Shown: positions 1 through 6,924, counted from the first letter of the stretch. The stretch is DNA of 6,971 bases from Bacteroidota bacterium (GCA_023426625.1 JAFAAJ010000235.1:1-6971); one strand, 5' to 3'. Made by a program: numbers and translations. Notes: generated by a model not told the origin, from the letters alone.

Positions 1-3000
1 CTTCAGGTGTCTATGGGGATATTCCCGATGCGATCCTGAATACCGGGGAACAAAAAGGGGAAGAACTTTTCAAATGGTGGAAAGATACATTTGGAGACGA
101 TTTCTATGTACAGATCCAAAATCATAAATTACCGGAAGAAGAACACTTGAATGAGGTCTTGTTGTACTTCGCAGATAAATATAATGTAAAGATCCTTGCT
201 CAGAATGAAACCTTCTATACCAATAAAGATGATGCGAATATTCAGGATATTGTAAGCTGTATCAAAGACGGTGAAAAGCTGTCAACTCCTGTTGGGAAAG
301 GATTTGGAAAGAGAAGAGGTTTAGCAACGGGTGAGTATTATATAAAGAACAGTGATGAGATCAAAGAAGCTTTTTTAGCTTACCCCGATGCATTTGATGC
401 TTACGAAGAATTTTTAGCTAAATTCAGTCCTTATACCCTGAAAAGAGATGTACTTCTTCCGAAATTTGACATTCCCGAAGAATTTGTTCATCCGGATGAC
501 GAAATAGACGGAGGAAAAAGAGGAGAGATGGCTTACCTTACCCATCTTACCTACGAAGGAGCTAAAAAAAGATATGCAGATACAGGAATCACGGATGCTA
601 TTAAAGAACGTCTGGATTTCGAATTGGATGTAATTGCCAACACAGGTTATCCGGGGTACTTCCTTATTGTACAGGATTTCTGTAACGAAGCCCGCAAAAT
701 GGGAGTGTGGGTTGGTCCGGGTCGTGGATCTGCGGCAGGATCTGCAGTAGCTTATTGTATTGGAATTACCAATGTAGACCCCATTAAATACGATCTCCTT
801 TTTGAGAGATTCCTGAATCCGGAAAGAGTTTCAATGCCTGATATCGATATCGATTTCGATGATGAAGGGCGTGATAGGATCATCAAATGGGTAATTGATA
901 AATATGGACAAAGTCAGGTAGCCCAAATTATCACTTATTCCGTACTTGGAGGAAAATCAGCTATTAAAGATGCCGGAAGAGTACTGGATGTTCCGATCCC
1001 TGAAACCAATAATATCGCTAAGCTTGTTCCTTCAACACCCGGAATGAACATTGCGAAAGCTTTAACGAAGTATGATAAGTTAAAGCCCGAAGAGCAGCTT
1101 CTCGTTGATGAGATGAAAATGGTTCTGAGTAATCCTGAAGACCCCCGTCATGATGTGCTGGAAAGTGCCAAAAAAATGGAGGGATGTATCAGGAATACAG
1201 GTATTCACGCCTGTGGTGTAATCATTACACCTGAAGATGTGAGTAATTTGGTACCGGTAACGATTGCGGCAAAGGATGCGGATATTTTGGTGTCCCAGTT
1301 TGATAACTCGGTTGCGGAAAGTGCAGGGTTGCTGAAAATGGATTTCCTGGGTCTGAGAACCTTAACTATCATTAAAGATGCTTTAAAACTCGTAAAAGAA
1401 AGACATGGCGTAGACATAGACCCGGATCTGATTCCGCTGGATGATGCTAAAACTTATCAGCTGTTTAAAGAAGGAAGAACGGTAGGGATTTTCCAATATG
1501 AAAGTCCCGGGATGCAAAAATACATGCGGGAGCTGAAACCAACGGTTTTTGCCGATCTTATTGCAATGAACGCGCTGTATCGTCCCGGACCGATCAAATA
1601 TATCCCGAATTTCATTAACAGGAAACATGGTATTGAAGAAATTGTCTACGATTTACCTGAAACCGAAGAATATTTAAAGGAAACCTACGGAATTACCGTT
1701 TATCAGGAGCAGGTAATGTTGCTTTCTCAAAAACTGGCCAACTTTACAAAAGGTGAAGCCGATACGCTGAGAAAAGCGATGGGTAAAAAGCAGATTGATG
1801 TTCTGAATAAAATGTATCCTAAATTCATCGAAGGTGGAAGAAAAAACAACCTTGATGAAGAAAGACTCGAAAAAATCTGGAACGACTGGAAAGCTTTTGC
1901 AGAGTATGCCTTTAACAAATCTCACTCGACATGTTATGCCTTTATCGCTTATCAGACGGCTTATTTAAAAGCCAATTATCCGGCGGAATATATGGCAAGT
2001 GTGATGAGTAATAACATCAACAATACAGACTCGATTACCATGTTCATGGAAGACTGTAAAAGTATCGGGGTTGATGTTTTGGGGCCGGATGTAAATGAAT
2101 CTCAGTACAAATTTTCGGTAAACGAAAAAGGGCAGATCCGTTTTGGATTAGGAGCCATCAAGGGAATCGGTGAAGGTCCGAGTGAAGCCATTACGAAAGA
2201 AAGAGAGAACGGAAGATTCAAAAATGTATATGATTTTTTTGAACGAATCATTCCTTCTCAGATGAATAAAAGAGTGGCAGAAAGTTTGGTTCTTGCAGGA
2301 GCTTTTGATGAACTCGATTCTTTCCATAGAGGTCAGTATTTTGATATAGATGCAGCAGGTAGAACCAATTTGGAACGTTTAATAAGGTATGGTCAAAGTT
2401 TCCAGGAGAGCAAAAATGAGATGGAAAATTCACTTTTTGCAGATTTTGCGGAGGAAGTTCAGATCGAGCAGCCAAAACTGGCGCCTTGTCCGGAATGGCC
2501 GAATATGCATAAGCTGAATAAAGAAAAAGAGATCATCGGTTTCTATCTTTCGGCACATCCACTGGATGAATTCAAATATCAGTTCCAGTTTATGCAGGGA
2601 CAGCTTTCCAAGAAAAAAGTGTTGGAAAAAGATGAGGTAGAGAAGATAATCGTGGATGAAACACCGGTTATCGAAGAAAGAGATTCCCAAGACGAAAGTG
2701 CAGATATTACAGAAATTGTTTCCGATGAATTGCTAACCGGAGAAGAAGAAGTTATAGAAGAAGTCACTAAAAAAGCAGAACCGAAAGGTAACTTCGGATT
2801 TTTGAATCTGGATGAGGTGGATGCTTATAAAGAACAGGCATTCTCAAATAAAGCACCGGAATTGTTCGAAGAGAAAAAGAAAGACTGGAAGCAGATCCAG
2901 AAAGAAAAGGAAAACGGCGGTGGAGGAAAAGAATATACTGTTGCTGGCTTAATTACCGAATATCGCGTTCAGGATGGATTCAAGAGTGGTGAGAAAGTAG

Positions 3001-3428
3001 CATTTCTGACTCTGGAAGATTATACAGGCTCTTATTCTTTCAGGTTGGGCGACCGGGATTATATGCGTTTGAAAGAGAAGCTTGAAGTCCAGCGTTTTGT
3101 GATCCTGAAAATTAAATTTGCTCAGGTAAAAGACGGGCGTGTTTTTGTGAACGTGAATGATGTGATCGAACTGCAGGAGGCTTTTGAAAGATTTGCCAAG
3201 AGTATATCCTTGGTGATGGATGTGATGGATTTAAGAAAAGAAGATCTTGATTTTTTCAGGGAAGTGCTCGAGCGAAATAAAGGAGATCAGAAATTCCGGC
3301 TTTACCTTAAAAATCTGGAAGATGACTCTCATATCGAGCTGCAGTCCATGAAATATTCAGTGGATTTGAATGGAGATCTCATCAAGGAAATTCAGTTACT
3401 TAATAAATACGAATTTTATTTGAATTGA
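1..3428 (+). CDS. dnaE: DNA polymerase III subunit alpha, C-family replicative polymerase (5'-truncated by window edge)
   Basis: This is the catalytic subunit of the replicative DNA polymerase, which adds dNTPs at the fork in the cytoplasm together with the sliding clamp and clamp loader. The frame is open from base 3 (bases 1-2 finish an earlier codon) to TGA at 3426-3428, leaving 1141 visible residues. By comparison with E. coli DnaE about 120 N-terminal residues are missing, including the start of the PHP domain; the rest of the PHP domain is visible. The palm has the GPGRGSAAGS segment (714-743) and PDIDIDF, whose aspartates at 840 and 846 match E. coli D401 and D403. A third aspartate, in KMDFLGLR at 1341, matches D555. 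Further family motifs are YRPGP (1578-1592), a helix-hairpin-helix segment FGLGAIKGIGEG (2142-2177), an ENSLF clamp-binding candidate (2424-2438), an OB fold (2934-3173) and an 84-residue C-terminal tail. A roughly 120-residue charged linker before the OB fold is much longer than in E. coli. The TTG at 147 lies inside the PHP domain and is not the start. Some flavobacterial DnaE proteins carry extra N-terminal sequence; that part is outside the window. Confidence 0.98.
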   Translation, partial: SGVYGDIPDAILNTGEQKGEELFKWWKDTFGDDFYVQIQNHKLPEEEHLNEVLLYFADKYNVKILAQNETFYTNKDDANIQDIVSCIKDGEKLSTPVGKGFGKRRGLATGEYYIKNSDEIKEAFLAYPDAFDAYEEFLAKFSPYTLKRDVLLPKFDIPEEFVHPDDEIDGGKRGEMAYLTHLTYEGAKKRYADTGITDAIKERLDFELDVIANTGYPGYFLIVQDFCNEARKMGVWVGPGRGSAAGSAVAYCIGITNVDPIKYDLLFERFLNPERVSMPDIDIDFDDEGRDRIIKWVIDKYGQSQVAQIITYSVLGGKSAIKDAGRVLDVPIPETNNIAKLVPSTPGMNIAKALTKYDKLKPEEQLLVDEMKMVLSNPEDPRHDVLESAKKMEGCIRNTGIHACGVIITPEDVSNLVPVTIAAKDADILVSQFDNSVAESAGLLKMDFLGLRTLTIIKDALKLVKERHGVDIDPDLIPLDDAKTYQLFKEGRTVGIFQYESPGMQKYMRELKPTVFADLIAMNALYRPGPIKYIPNFINRKHGIEEIVYDLPETEEYLKETYGITVYQEQVMLLSQKLANFTKGEADTLRKAMGKKQIDVLNKMYPKFIEGGRKNNLDEERLEKIWNDWKAFAEYAFNKSHSTCYAFIAYQTAYLKANYPAEYMASVMSNNINNTDSITMFMEDCKSIGVDVLGPDVNESQYKFSVNEKGQIRFGLGAIKGIGEGPSEAITKERENGRFKNVYDFFERIIPSQMNKRVAESLVLAGAFDELDSFHRGQYFDIDAAGRTNLERLIRYGQSFQESKNEMENSLFADFAEEVQIEQPKLAPCPEWPNMHKLNKEKEIIGFYLSAHPLDEFKYQFQFMQGQLSKKKVLEKDEVEKIIVDETPVIEERDSQDESADITEIVSDELLTGEEEVIEEVTKKAEPKGNFGFLNLDEVDAYKEQAFSNKAPELFEEKKKDWKQIQKEKENGGGGKEYTVAGLITEYRVQDGFKSGEKVAFLTLEDYTGSYSFRLGDRDYMRLKEKLEVQRFVILKIKFAQVKDGRVFVNVNDVIELQEAFERFAKSISLVMDVMDLRKEDLDFFREVLERNKGDQKFRLYLKNLEDDSHIELQSMKYSVDLNGDLIKEIQLLNKYEFYLN
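2574..2933 (+). other. Long acidic/charged linker in DnaE between the clamp-motif region and the OB fold
   Basis: These 120 codons separate the conserved HPLDEF motif (ending at 2573) from the first OB-fold strand, YTVAGL (2934). E. coli has only about 20-30 residues at this point. The middle part (2637-2765) is very acidic, with about 17 Asp/Glu in 43 residues. It is followed by a less biased block containing GNFGFLNLDEVDAY, then a Lys/Glu-rich stretch and a GGGGK hinge. It is probably flexible, perhaps with a short docking segment in the less biased block. The function is inferred. Confidence 0.75.
2934..3173 (+). other. OB-fold nucleic-acid-binding domain of DnaE
   Basis: About 80 residues run from YTVAGLITEYR to NVNDVIEL. 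The alternating strand pattern, with VAFLTLEDYTGS in the middle and a VFVNVNDV strand at the end, fits the OB domain found near the C-terminus of DnaE proteins, which contacts single-stranded template. Confidence 0.85.
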
Positions 3429-3442
3429 TTTAAAATATTTAT

Positions 3443-3470
3443 AAAAAAGCAACTTTAGGTTGCTTTTTTT
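3443..3470 (+). terminator. Rho-independent terminator after dnaE
   Basis: The hairpin arms are AAAAAAGCAAC (3443-3453) and GTTGCTTTTTT (3459-3469), pairing over 11 bp around a 5-base loop, and the right arm runs into a T tract to 3470. It begins 14 bases after the dnaE stop. The flanking A and T tracts mean it could also work on the opposite strand, but no converging gene is present. It separates dnaE from the next gene. Confidence 0.85.
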
Positions 3471-3562
3471 GTTTTTAATTCAAATGTAAAAAAGTGGAGT
3501 TATTTTGTAATTTATTGATTTTTAAATATTTAAAAATAATTCATTTATTAATGAGTTTTTAT

Positions 3563-3582
3563 AAAATTAAATAAATGTTTAA
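3563..3582 (+). promoter_or_regulatory. Upstream element, copy 1 (135 bases before the ATG at 3698)
   Basis: This 20-base A/T-rich element matches the element at 6787-6806 at 19 of 20 positions. Both copies start exactly 135 bases upstream of their gene's ATG. Its last 16 bases (3567-3582) form an imperfect inverted repeat with TTAAA and TTTAA arms, as a dimeric regulator site might. The match is directly visible; a regulatory role is inferred. Confidence 0.45.
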
Positions 3583-3664
3583 TTAGTTTTTAATTTTATC
3601 TTTATTAATTTGATAATTTATCTGTTATTGTATTAAAATTATATAATATATGTAATTTATTTTG

Positions 3665-3700
3665 TATTTTTATGCTCTGAAAATTAATTTACTAAGCATG
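3665..3700 (+). promoter_or_regulatory. Candidate -7 box and leader of the T9SS cargo gene
   Basis: TATTTTTA at 3665-3672 matches the Bacteroidota -7 consensus TANNTTTG at all but the last base. It ends 25 bases before the ATG at 3698, giving a short 5' leader. No TTG lies at the usual -33 spacing; the nearest good one is at 3628-3630, which is too far. The leader ends in AATTTACTAAGC before the ATG, lacks a Shine-Dalgarno sequence, and closely resembles the leader at 6888-6924. The transcription start is inferred. Confidence 0.4.
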
Positions 3701-3763
3701 AAAAAACTACATTTACTCTTTCTGTTATTGATGAGTCTGTGGACTTATCAATCATTACAGGGA
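3698..3763 (+). other. Sec signal peptide of the T9SS cargo protein
   Basis: The peptide has a short basic start (MKK), a leucine-rich core (LHLLFLLLMSLW) and a polar end reaching SLQG. The most likely signal peptidase I cut is after G22, leaving Q23 as the new N-terminus. This fits the reported Bacteroidota preference for glutamine at that place, where it can become pyroglutamate. There is no lipobox cysteine, so it is not a lipoprotein. Confidence 0.85.
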
Positions 3764-6595
3764 CAAAGCTATATTGTTCCTGTCTGTAACGGGACCATTG
3801 GAACGAATCTTTATGCAGTTCCTAATAGTTCGGCAACGGCTGATTCAAAAAGCCGAGGAGCTTTTATTATTCCAGCATCGCAATTGACGGCTATAGGTGG
3901 GGCGAATCTCACTGCTACATACTTTAAAAGATATACTCCAAGTGGCACACTGAATAGTGATGCTGTACTTAAGATCTACTTAATGAATACTACTGCAACG
4001 GATTTTGGATCCGGAGCTTTGGATTGGGCTACTGCAATTGCGGGAGCTACATTAGTATATGATGGTAATCCCCAAGCGGCTGTTGGAAGTACTGCGGGAT
4101 TCAAGCAATTTGTTCATTCGACGAACTTCACATATAGTGTGGGTAGTAATCTTGCAGTATTTACTGAATATGTACAAACTACCGGGCAGGCAACAAGTAT
4201 TCAATGGGAGTATGAATATTCATCTCCATGTGTTGATACAGGGAACTCTAATACAACAAAATATGTGACTACTACATCTGCATTTGGAGCAACACTTACA
4301 AGTTCAAATTATAGAAGACCTCATATTGCGTTTGATTATCCTCCTAGTGTTGCCCCAAGTTGTACTACGATAACTTTCCCGACTTCCGGAGCTACTAATA
4401 TTACTTATTCTCCAACTATCACGTGGGATGCTGTAACGGGAATGGGAGCTGCTGAAAGTTATAAGCTAAGAGTGGGAACTACTCCTGGCGGAAGTGATGT
4501 GGTGCCTAATACTAATGTAGGTAATGTAACTTCATACCAACTTACAAACCTTTCTCCTTTAACGACATATTATGTAACTGTTACTCCGGTTAACCTTCTA
4601 GGAGAAGCAGCTGGTTGTACAGAAATTTCATTTACTACAGTAACTCCACCGGCTAACGATAATTGTGCTAATGCGGTTGCTTTAACTGTAAATGCTGATT
4701 TAAGCTGTGGGGTGGTTACAGCTGGAAATACTTTAGGTGCTACAGATTCAGGAATTACCATGGTTGCTCCTTGTAGTACTTCAGCGGTAGGAGATGATGA
4801 TGTTTGGTATTCTTTCGTGGCTACATCTACGGCTCATCAGGTATCTTTAACGAATATTGTGTCTACAGGAACAACAAGTACTACAGATGCTTATTTCCAA
4901 GTATTGAGCGGAACGTGTGGATCTCAGACCAGCGTACTTTGTTCAGATCCTAATTCTGCTTTGGTAACAGGATTAACAATCGGTGAAACTTATTATGTAA
5001 GGGTATTCTCTTACCCTGAATCTACTGCAGGAGGAAGATATTTAAGTTTTAATATTTGTATTGGAACACCTCCACCACCTCCGGCAAATGATGAATGTGC
5101 GAATGCAATTCCATTAACGGTAAGTGCGGGGTCTTTATGTGCTAATGCGGTGTCAGGAACAACAGCTTCTGCTACGAATTCAGGAGTGGCTGTCTCTCCG
5201 TGTACAGGAACGGCAGATGATGATGTTTGGTATTCATTTGTTGCTACCTCTGCAACTCATGTGGTTGCTTTAACGAATGTAGTATCTGTGGGAACTACAT
5301 CTTCTACATCGCTTTATCTTCAGGTATTAAGCGGAGTATGCGGATCTATGACAAGTGTTGCTTGTGATACGTCATCTGCTACACCGGCTCATCTTACAGG
5401 TTTAACGGTTGGAAATACTTATTATATCCGAGTATATAATTCCAATTCAGGAACGGCCTATGCTAATACATTTGACATTTGTGTTACAACGCCTGTAGCT
5501 CCGGCAAATGATGACTGTGTTAATGCTGTTGCTTTAACAGTAAGTCCAACTGCTACTTGTGCTACTGCGACTGCAGGAACTACTGCTTCTGCAACCAACT
5601 CCGGAATTGCAGTGTCTCCATGTACGGGAAATGCAGATGATGATGTTTGGTATTCATTTGTGGCAACTTCTGCAAGTCATATTATTAAATTATCTAATGT
5701 TGTTTCTACAGGAACTTCATCTTCTACAAGTTTATATACTCAGGTATTTAGTGGAGCGTGCGGATCGTTAACAAGTGTTGTTTGTGGTACAACTACTACC
5801 ACAACTGCTACTGGACTTACTCCTGGACAAACTTACTATATAAGAGTGTATAACAGTAATGGAGCTGGATATAGTAATAGCTTTAATATTTGTGTAGGAA
5901 CTCCGCCTCCGCCACCAGCAAATGATGATTGTTCAGGGGCTATTGCATTAACGGTTGGAAATAACTTTGATGCTAATGCGATTACAACAACAAATGATGG
6001 AGCTACAACTGATGGTACTACTACTTGTCAGGCAAGTAGAGGGGATAATGTGTGGTACTCTGTAGTGGTGCCTGTAAGTGGAAGTCTTACAATCGAAACT
6101 CAAGGAGTTGCCGGATCAGGATTAACGGATACTGTTCTTTCTGTACATGGAGGATCTTGTGGATCTTTAACGGATGTTAATTGTGATGATGATAGTGGAG
6201 TAGATAACTATTCTTTGATTTCATTGACTGGACAAACGCCGGGATCTACATTATATATAAGTGTGTGGAGATATACAGGAACAGCAGGTGGAGGAAGTAC
6301 TACTGGTCAGTTTAAGCTTTCTGCTTATGACGCGTCTGTTTTAGCAACAAATGATGTTTCTGCGACTAAGGATAATATTAAGGCATATCCAAATCCATTT
6401 GCAGATGTGTTGAATATTTCTGACATCACAAATGTAAAATCAATTTCTATTGTTGATATGGCAGGAAGAGTAGTGAAAACTGTAGAAAAACCTGCTTCAT
6501 CTCTTCATTTAGGTGAATTGAAATCAGGAATGTATATGGTGGTTCTTAATATGAAAGATGGTTCAAGAACAACTATAAAAGCAATAAAAAGATAA
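3698..6595 (+). CDS. T9SS type A sorting domain-containing secreted multidomain protein
   Basis: This 965-residue protein is probably exported by Sec across the inner membrane and then moved out, or onto the cell surface, by the type IX system. The order is: signal peptide (1-22), beta-rich N-terminal region (about 23-214), fibronectin type III-like domain (about 220-317), four tandem modules (318-461, 462-601, 602-739, 740-878), a short linker, and a T9SS sorting domain (about 893-965) with YPNPF and a basic end. The modules start with PANDxC and carry DDVWYSF, GxCGS and YYxRV motifs. They resemble bacterial pre-peptidase C-terminal (PPC)-like beta domains. I see no protease, glycosidase or other catalytic motif, so an adhesive or binding role at the surface is most likely, but this is inference. 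The ATG at 3698 is chosen over an in-frame TTG at 3662 because it directly begins MKKLHLLFLLL, a classic signal peptide, and lies downstream of the candidate -7 box. The gene is flanked by terminators at 3443-3470 and 6619-6648 and looks monocistronic. Confidence 0.92.
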   Translation: MKKLHLLFLLLMSLWTYQSLQGQSYIVPVCNGTIGTNLYAVPNSSATADSKSRGAFIIPASQLTAIGGANLTATYFKRYTPSGTLNSDAVLKIYLMNTTATDFGSGALDWATAIAGATLVYDGNPQAAVGSTAGFKQFVHSTNFTYSVGSNLAVFTEYVQTTGQATSIQWEYEYSSPCVDTGNSNTTKYVTTTSAFGATLTSSNYRRPHIAFDYPPSVAPSCTTITFPTSGATNITYSPTITWDAVTGMGAAESYKLRVGTTPGGSDVVPNTNVGNVTSYQLTNLSPLTTYYVTVTPVNLLGEAAGCTEISFTTVTPPANDNCANAVALTVNADLSCGVVTAGNTLGATDSGITMVAPCSTSAVGDDDVWYSFVATSTAHQVSLTNIVSTGTTSTTDAYFQVLSGTCGSQTSVLCSDPNSALVTGLTIGETYYVRVFSYPESTAGGRYLSFNICIGTPPPPPANDECANAIPLTVSAGSLCANAVSGTTASATNSGVAVSPCTGTADDDVWYSFVATSATHVVALTNVVSVGTTSSTSLYLQVLSGVCGSMTSVACDTSSATPAHLTGLTVGNTYYIRVYNSNSGTAYANTFDICVTTPVAPANDDCVNAVALTVSPTATCATATAGTTASATNSGIAVSPCTGNADDDVWYSFVATSASHIIKLSNVVSTGTSSSTSLYTQVFSGACGSLTSVVCGTTTTTTATGLTPGQTYYIRVYNSNGAGYSNSFNICVGTPPPPPANDDCSGAIALTVGNNFDANAITTTNDGATTDGTTTCQASRGDNVWYSVVVPVSGSLTIETQGVAGSGLTDTVLSVHGGSCGSLTDVNCDDDSGVDNYSLISLTGQTPGSTLYISVWRYTGTAGGGSTTGQFKLSAYDASVLATNDVSATKDNIKAYPNPFADVLNISDITNVKSISIVDMAGRVVKTVEKPASSLHLGELKSGMYMVVLNMKDGSRTTIKAIKR
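3764..4339 (+). other. N-terminal beta-rich region of unknown role
   Basis: Residues 23 to about 214 show alternating strand-like segments rich in Thr, Ser and Gly. They include LTATYFKRY, AVLKIYLMNT, GATLVYDGNP and a closing RRPHIAFDY. This pattern recurs, from memory, before fibronectin type III domains in flavobacterial secreted proteins and looks like a jelly-roll or beta sandwich. No catalytic residues are recognisable. The domain boundary is approximate. Confidence 0.5.
4355..4648 (+). other. Fibronectin type III-like domain
   Basis: Residues 220-317 show the pattern of this fold: PTITWDAV for the early tryptophan strand, AESYKLRVGT, then SYQLTNLSPLTTYYVTVTPVN for the typical L-x-P-x-T-x-Y-x-V strand, and a final ISFTT strand. 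Such domains usually act as spacers or binding modules in secreted proteins. Confidence 0.7.
4649..5080 (+). repeat. Tandem PANDxC module 1 of 4
   Basis: Residues 318-461 (144 residues) run from PANDNC to the proline-rich linker. The module has six cysteines (after PAND, in LSC, APC, GTCGS, VLC and ICIG), plus GDDDVWYSFVAT and YYVRVF. It is the most divergent of the first three modules. PPC-like fold proposed from the pattern only. Confidence 0.85.
5081..5500 (+). repeat. Tandem PANDxC module 2 of 4
   Basis: Residues 462-601 (140 residues) have six cysteines at positions equivalent to module 1, plus ADDDVWYSFVAT and YYIRVYNSN. It is closest to module 3 in both protein and DNA: bases 5213-5241 are identical to 5633-5661, exactly 420 bases apart. 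It is preceded by a GTPPPPP linker. Confidence 0.9.
5501..5914 (+). repeat. Tandem PANDxC module 3 of 4
   Basis: Residues 602-739 (138 residues) have six cysteines, the ADDDVWYSFVAT motif and YYIRVYNSN, as in module 2. The linker before it (TTPVAP) differs from the GTPPPPP linkers before modules 2 and 4. Confidence 0.9.
5915..6331 (+). repeat. Tandem PANDxC module 4 of 4 (divergent)
   Basis: Residues 740-878 (139 residues) keep PANDDC, RGDNVWYSV, GSCGS and a late YISVWRY strand but have only four cysteines; the equivalents of the second and last cysteines are missing. CDDDSG followed by a hydrophobic strand resembles classical PPC domains more than modules 1-3 do. It directly precedes the linker to the sorting domain. 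Confidence 0.8.
6374..6592 (+). other. T9SS type A C-terminal sorting domain
   Basis: Residues about 893-965 form the signal that directs proteins through the type IX secretion system and is normally cleaved on attachment or release. Visible motifs are KAYPNPF, the SISIVDMAGRVVK strand pair, LKSGMYMVVL and a basic end (KAIKR). Length and motif order are typical of the family. Confidence 0.93.
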
Positions 6596-6618
6596 AATTT
6601 ATATTAAATTAAAACGAG

Positions 6619-6648
6619 ACCACGGCTAAAACTAGCCGTGGTTTTTTT
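6619..6648 (+). terminator. Rho-independent terminator after the T9SS cargo gene
   Basis: ACCACGGCTA (6619-6628) pairs perfectly over 10 bp with TAGCCGTGGT (6633-6642) around a 4-base loop, followed by T residues to 6648. It starts 23 bases after the stop codon. The G/C-rich stem in A/T-rich surroundings makes it clear. Confidence 0.94.
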
Positions 6649-6921
6649 ATGAAGCTGATAAAAAGCGAATGAATTTTTTTATGTTAAATCCGAGAATTGT
6701 GGTATCATATTTTTTTGATAGGTTGAAGTATAAATTATTGATAATTAGATTTTTATATCGGTTTGTGTAATTGTTGATTTTTGTTAAAAATTAAATAATT
6801 GTTTAAATTTATTTAAAGAAAATGTTATTTTGGTGTATGCTGTTAATTGAATTGCTGCAAATCATGATTTTAATTGAAAAAAAACTTTACTTTTACGACC
6901 CTAATTTAAATTTACTTAAGT
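6649..6921 (+). other. A/T-rich intergenic and promoter region
   Basis: With the terminator before it, this makes a 326-base gap without a convincing gene. It holds the second copy of the upstream element (6787-6806) and the candidate -7 box with leader (6888-6921), listed separately. Between 6649 and 6786 I see only A/T-rich sequence and a 29-codon open frame (6681-6770) without coding support. No tRNA-like or other folded RNA structure was evident by eye. Confidence 0.6.
6787..6806 (+). promoter_or_regulatory. Upstream element, copy 2 (135 bases before the ATG at 6922)
   Basis: This is the partner of 3563-3582, differing at one base of 20 and at the same distance from its start codon. Here the inner 16 bases, TTAAATAATTGTTTAA (6791-6806), are nearly a perfect inverted repeat (14 of 16 positions symmetric), a better dyad than copy 1. 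A protein-binding site is inferred, not shown. Confidence 0.45.
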
Positions 6922-6924
6922 ATG
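6888..6924 (+). promoter_or_regulatory. Candidate -7 box and leader of the downstream exported-protein gene
   Basis: TACTTTTA at 6888-6895 matches TANNTTTG except for the last base and ends 26 bases before the ATG at 6922. As with the other copy, no TTG sits at the expected -33 spacing. From box to ATG it aligns with 3665-3700 with one gap and 26 of 36 identical positions, including AATTTACT and AAG just before the start. Confidence 0.45.

Noticed and set aside
147..149. TTG as a possible start codon of the polymerase gene
   Set aside because: The frame is open upstream to base 3 and encodes recognisable PHP-domain sequence (SGVYGDIP, FGDDFYVQIQ), so the gene starts before the window.
1205..2767. 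Several minus-strand open frames of 62-86 codons opposite dnaE
   Set aside because: They lie fully inside a strongly conserved coding region, overlap one another and have no family resemblance; they are shadows of dnaE codon use.
3662..3664. In-frame TTG as an upstream start of the T9SS cargo gene
   Set aside because: It would add 12 residues in front of a normal MKK signal peptide and place the start upstream of the candidate -7 box. The ATG at 3698 fits much better.
4059..5771. Short open frames in other frames within the secreted-protein gene (4059-4268, 4570-4761, 5559-5771)
   Set aside because: Low-complexity products, such as the leucine-rich one over the repeats, arise from Thr/Ser/Ala codons read out of frame. 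No independent start or function signal.
4649..6331. CRISPR array or mobile-element repeats
   Set aside because: The repeats are in-frame protein modules of about 420 bases with diverged sequence, not short identical repeats with spacers and not terminal repeats.
6681..6770. 29-codon open frame in the second intergenic region
   Set aside because: It is short, starts in a T-rich stretch, has no recognisable motif or leader, and lies in promoter DNA; chance is sufficient explanation.
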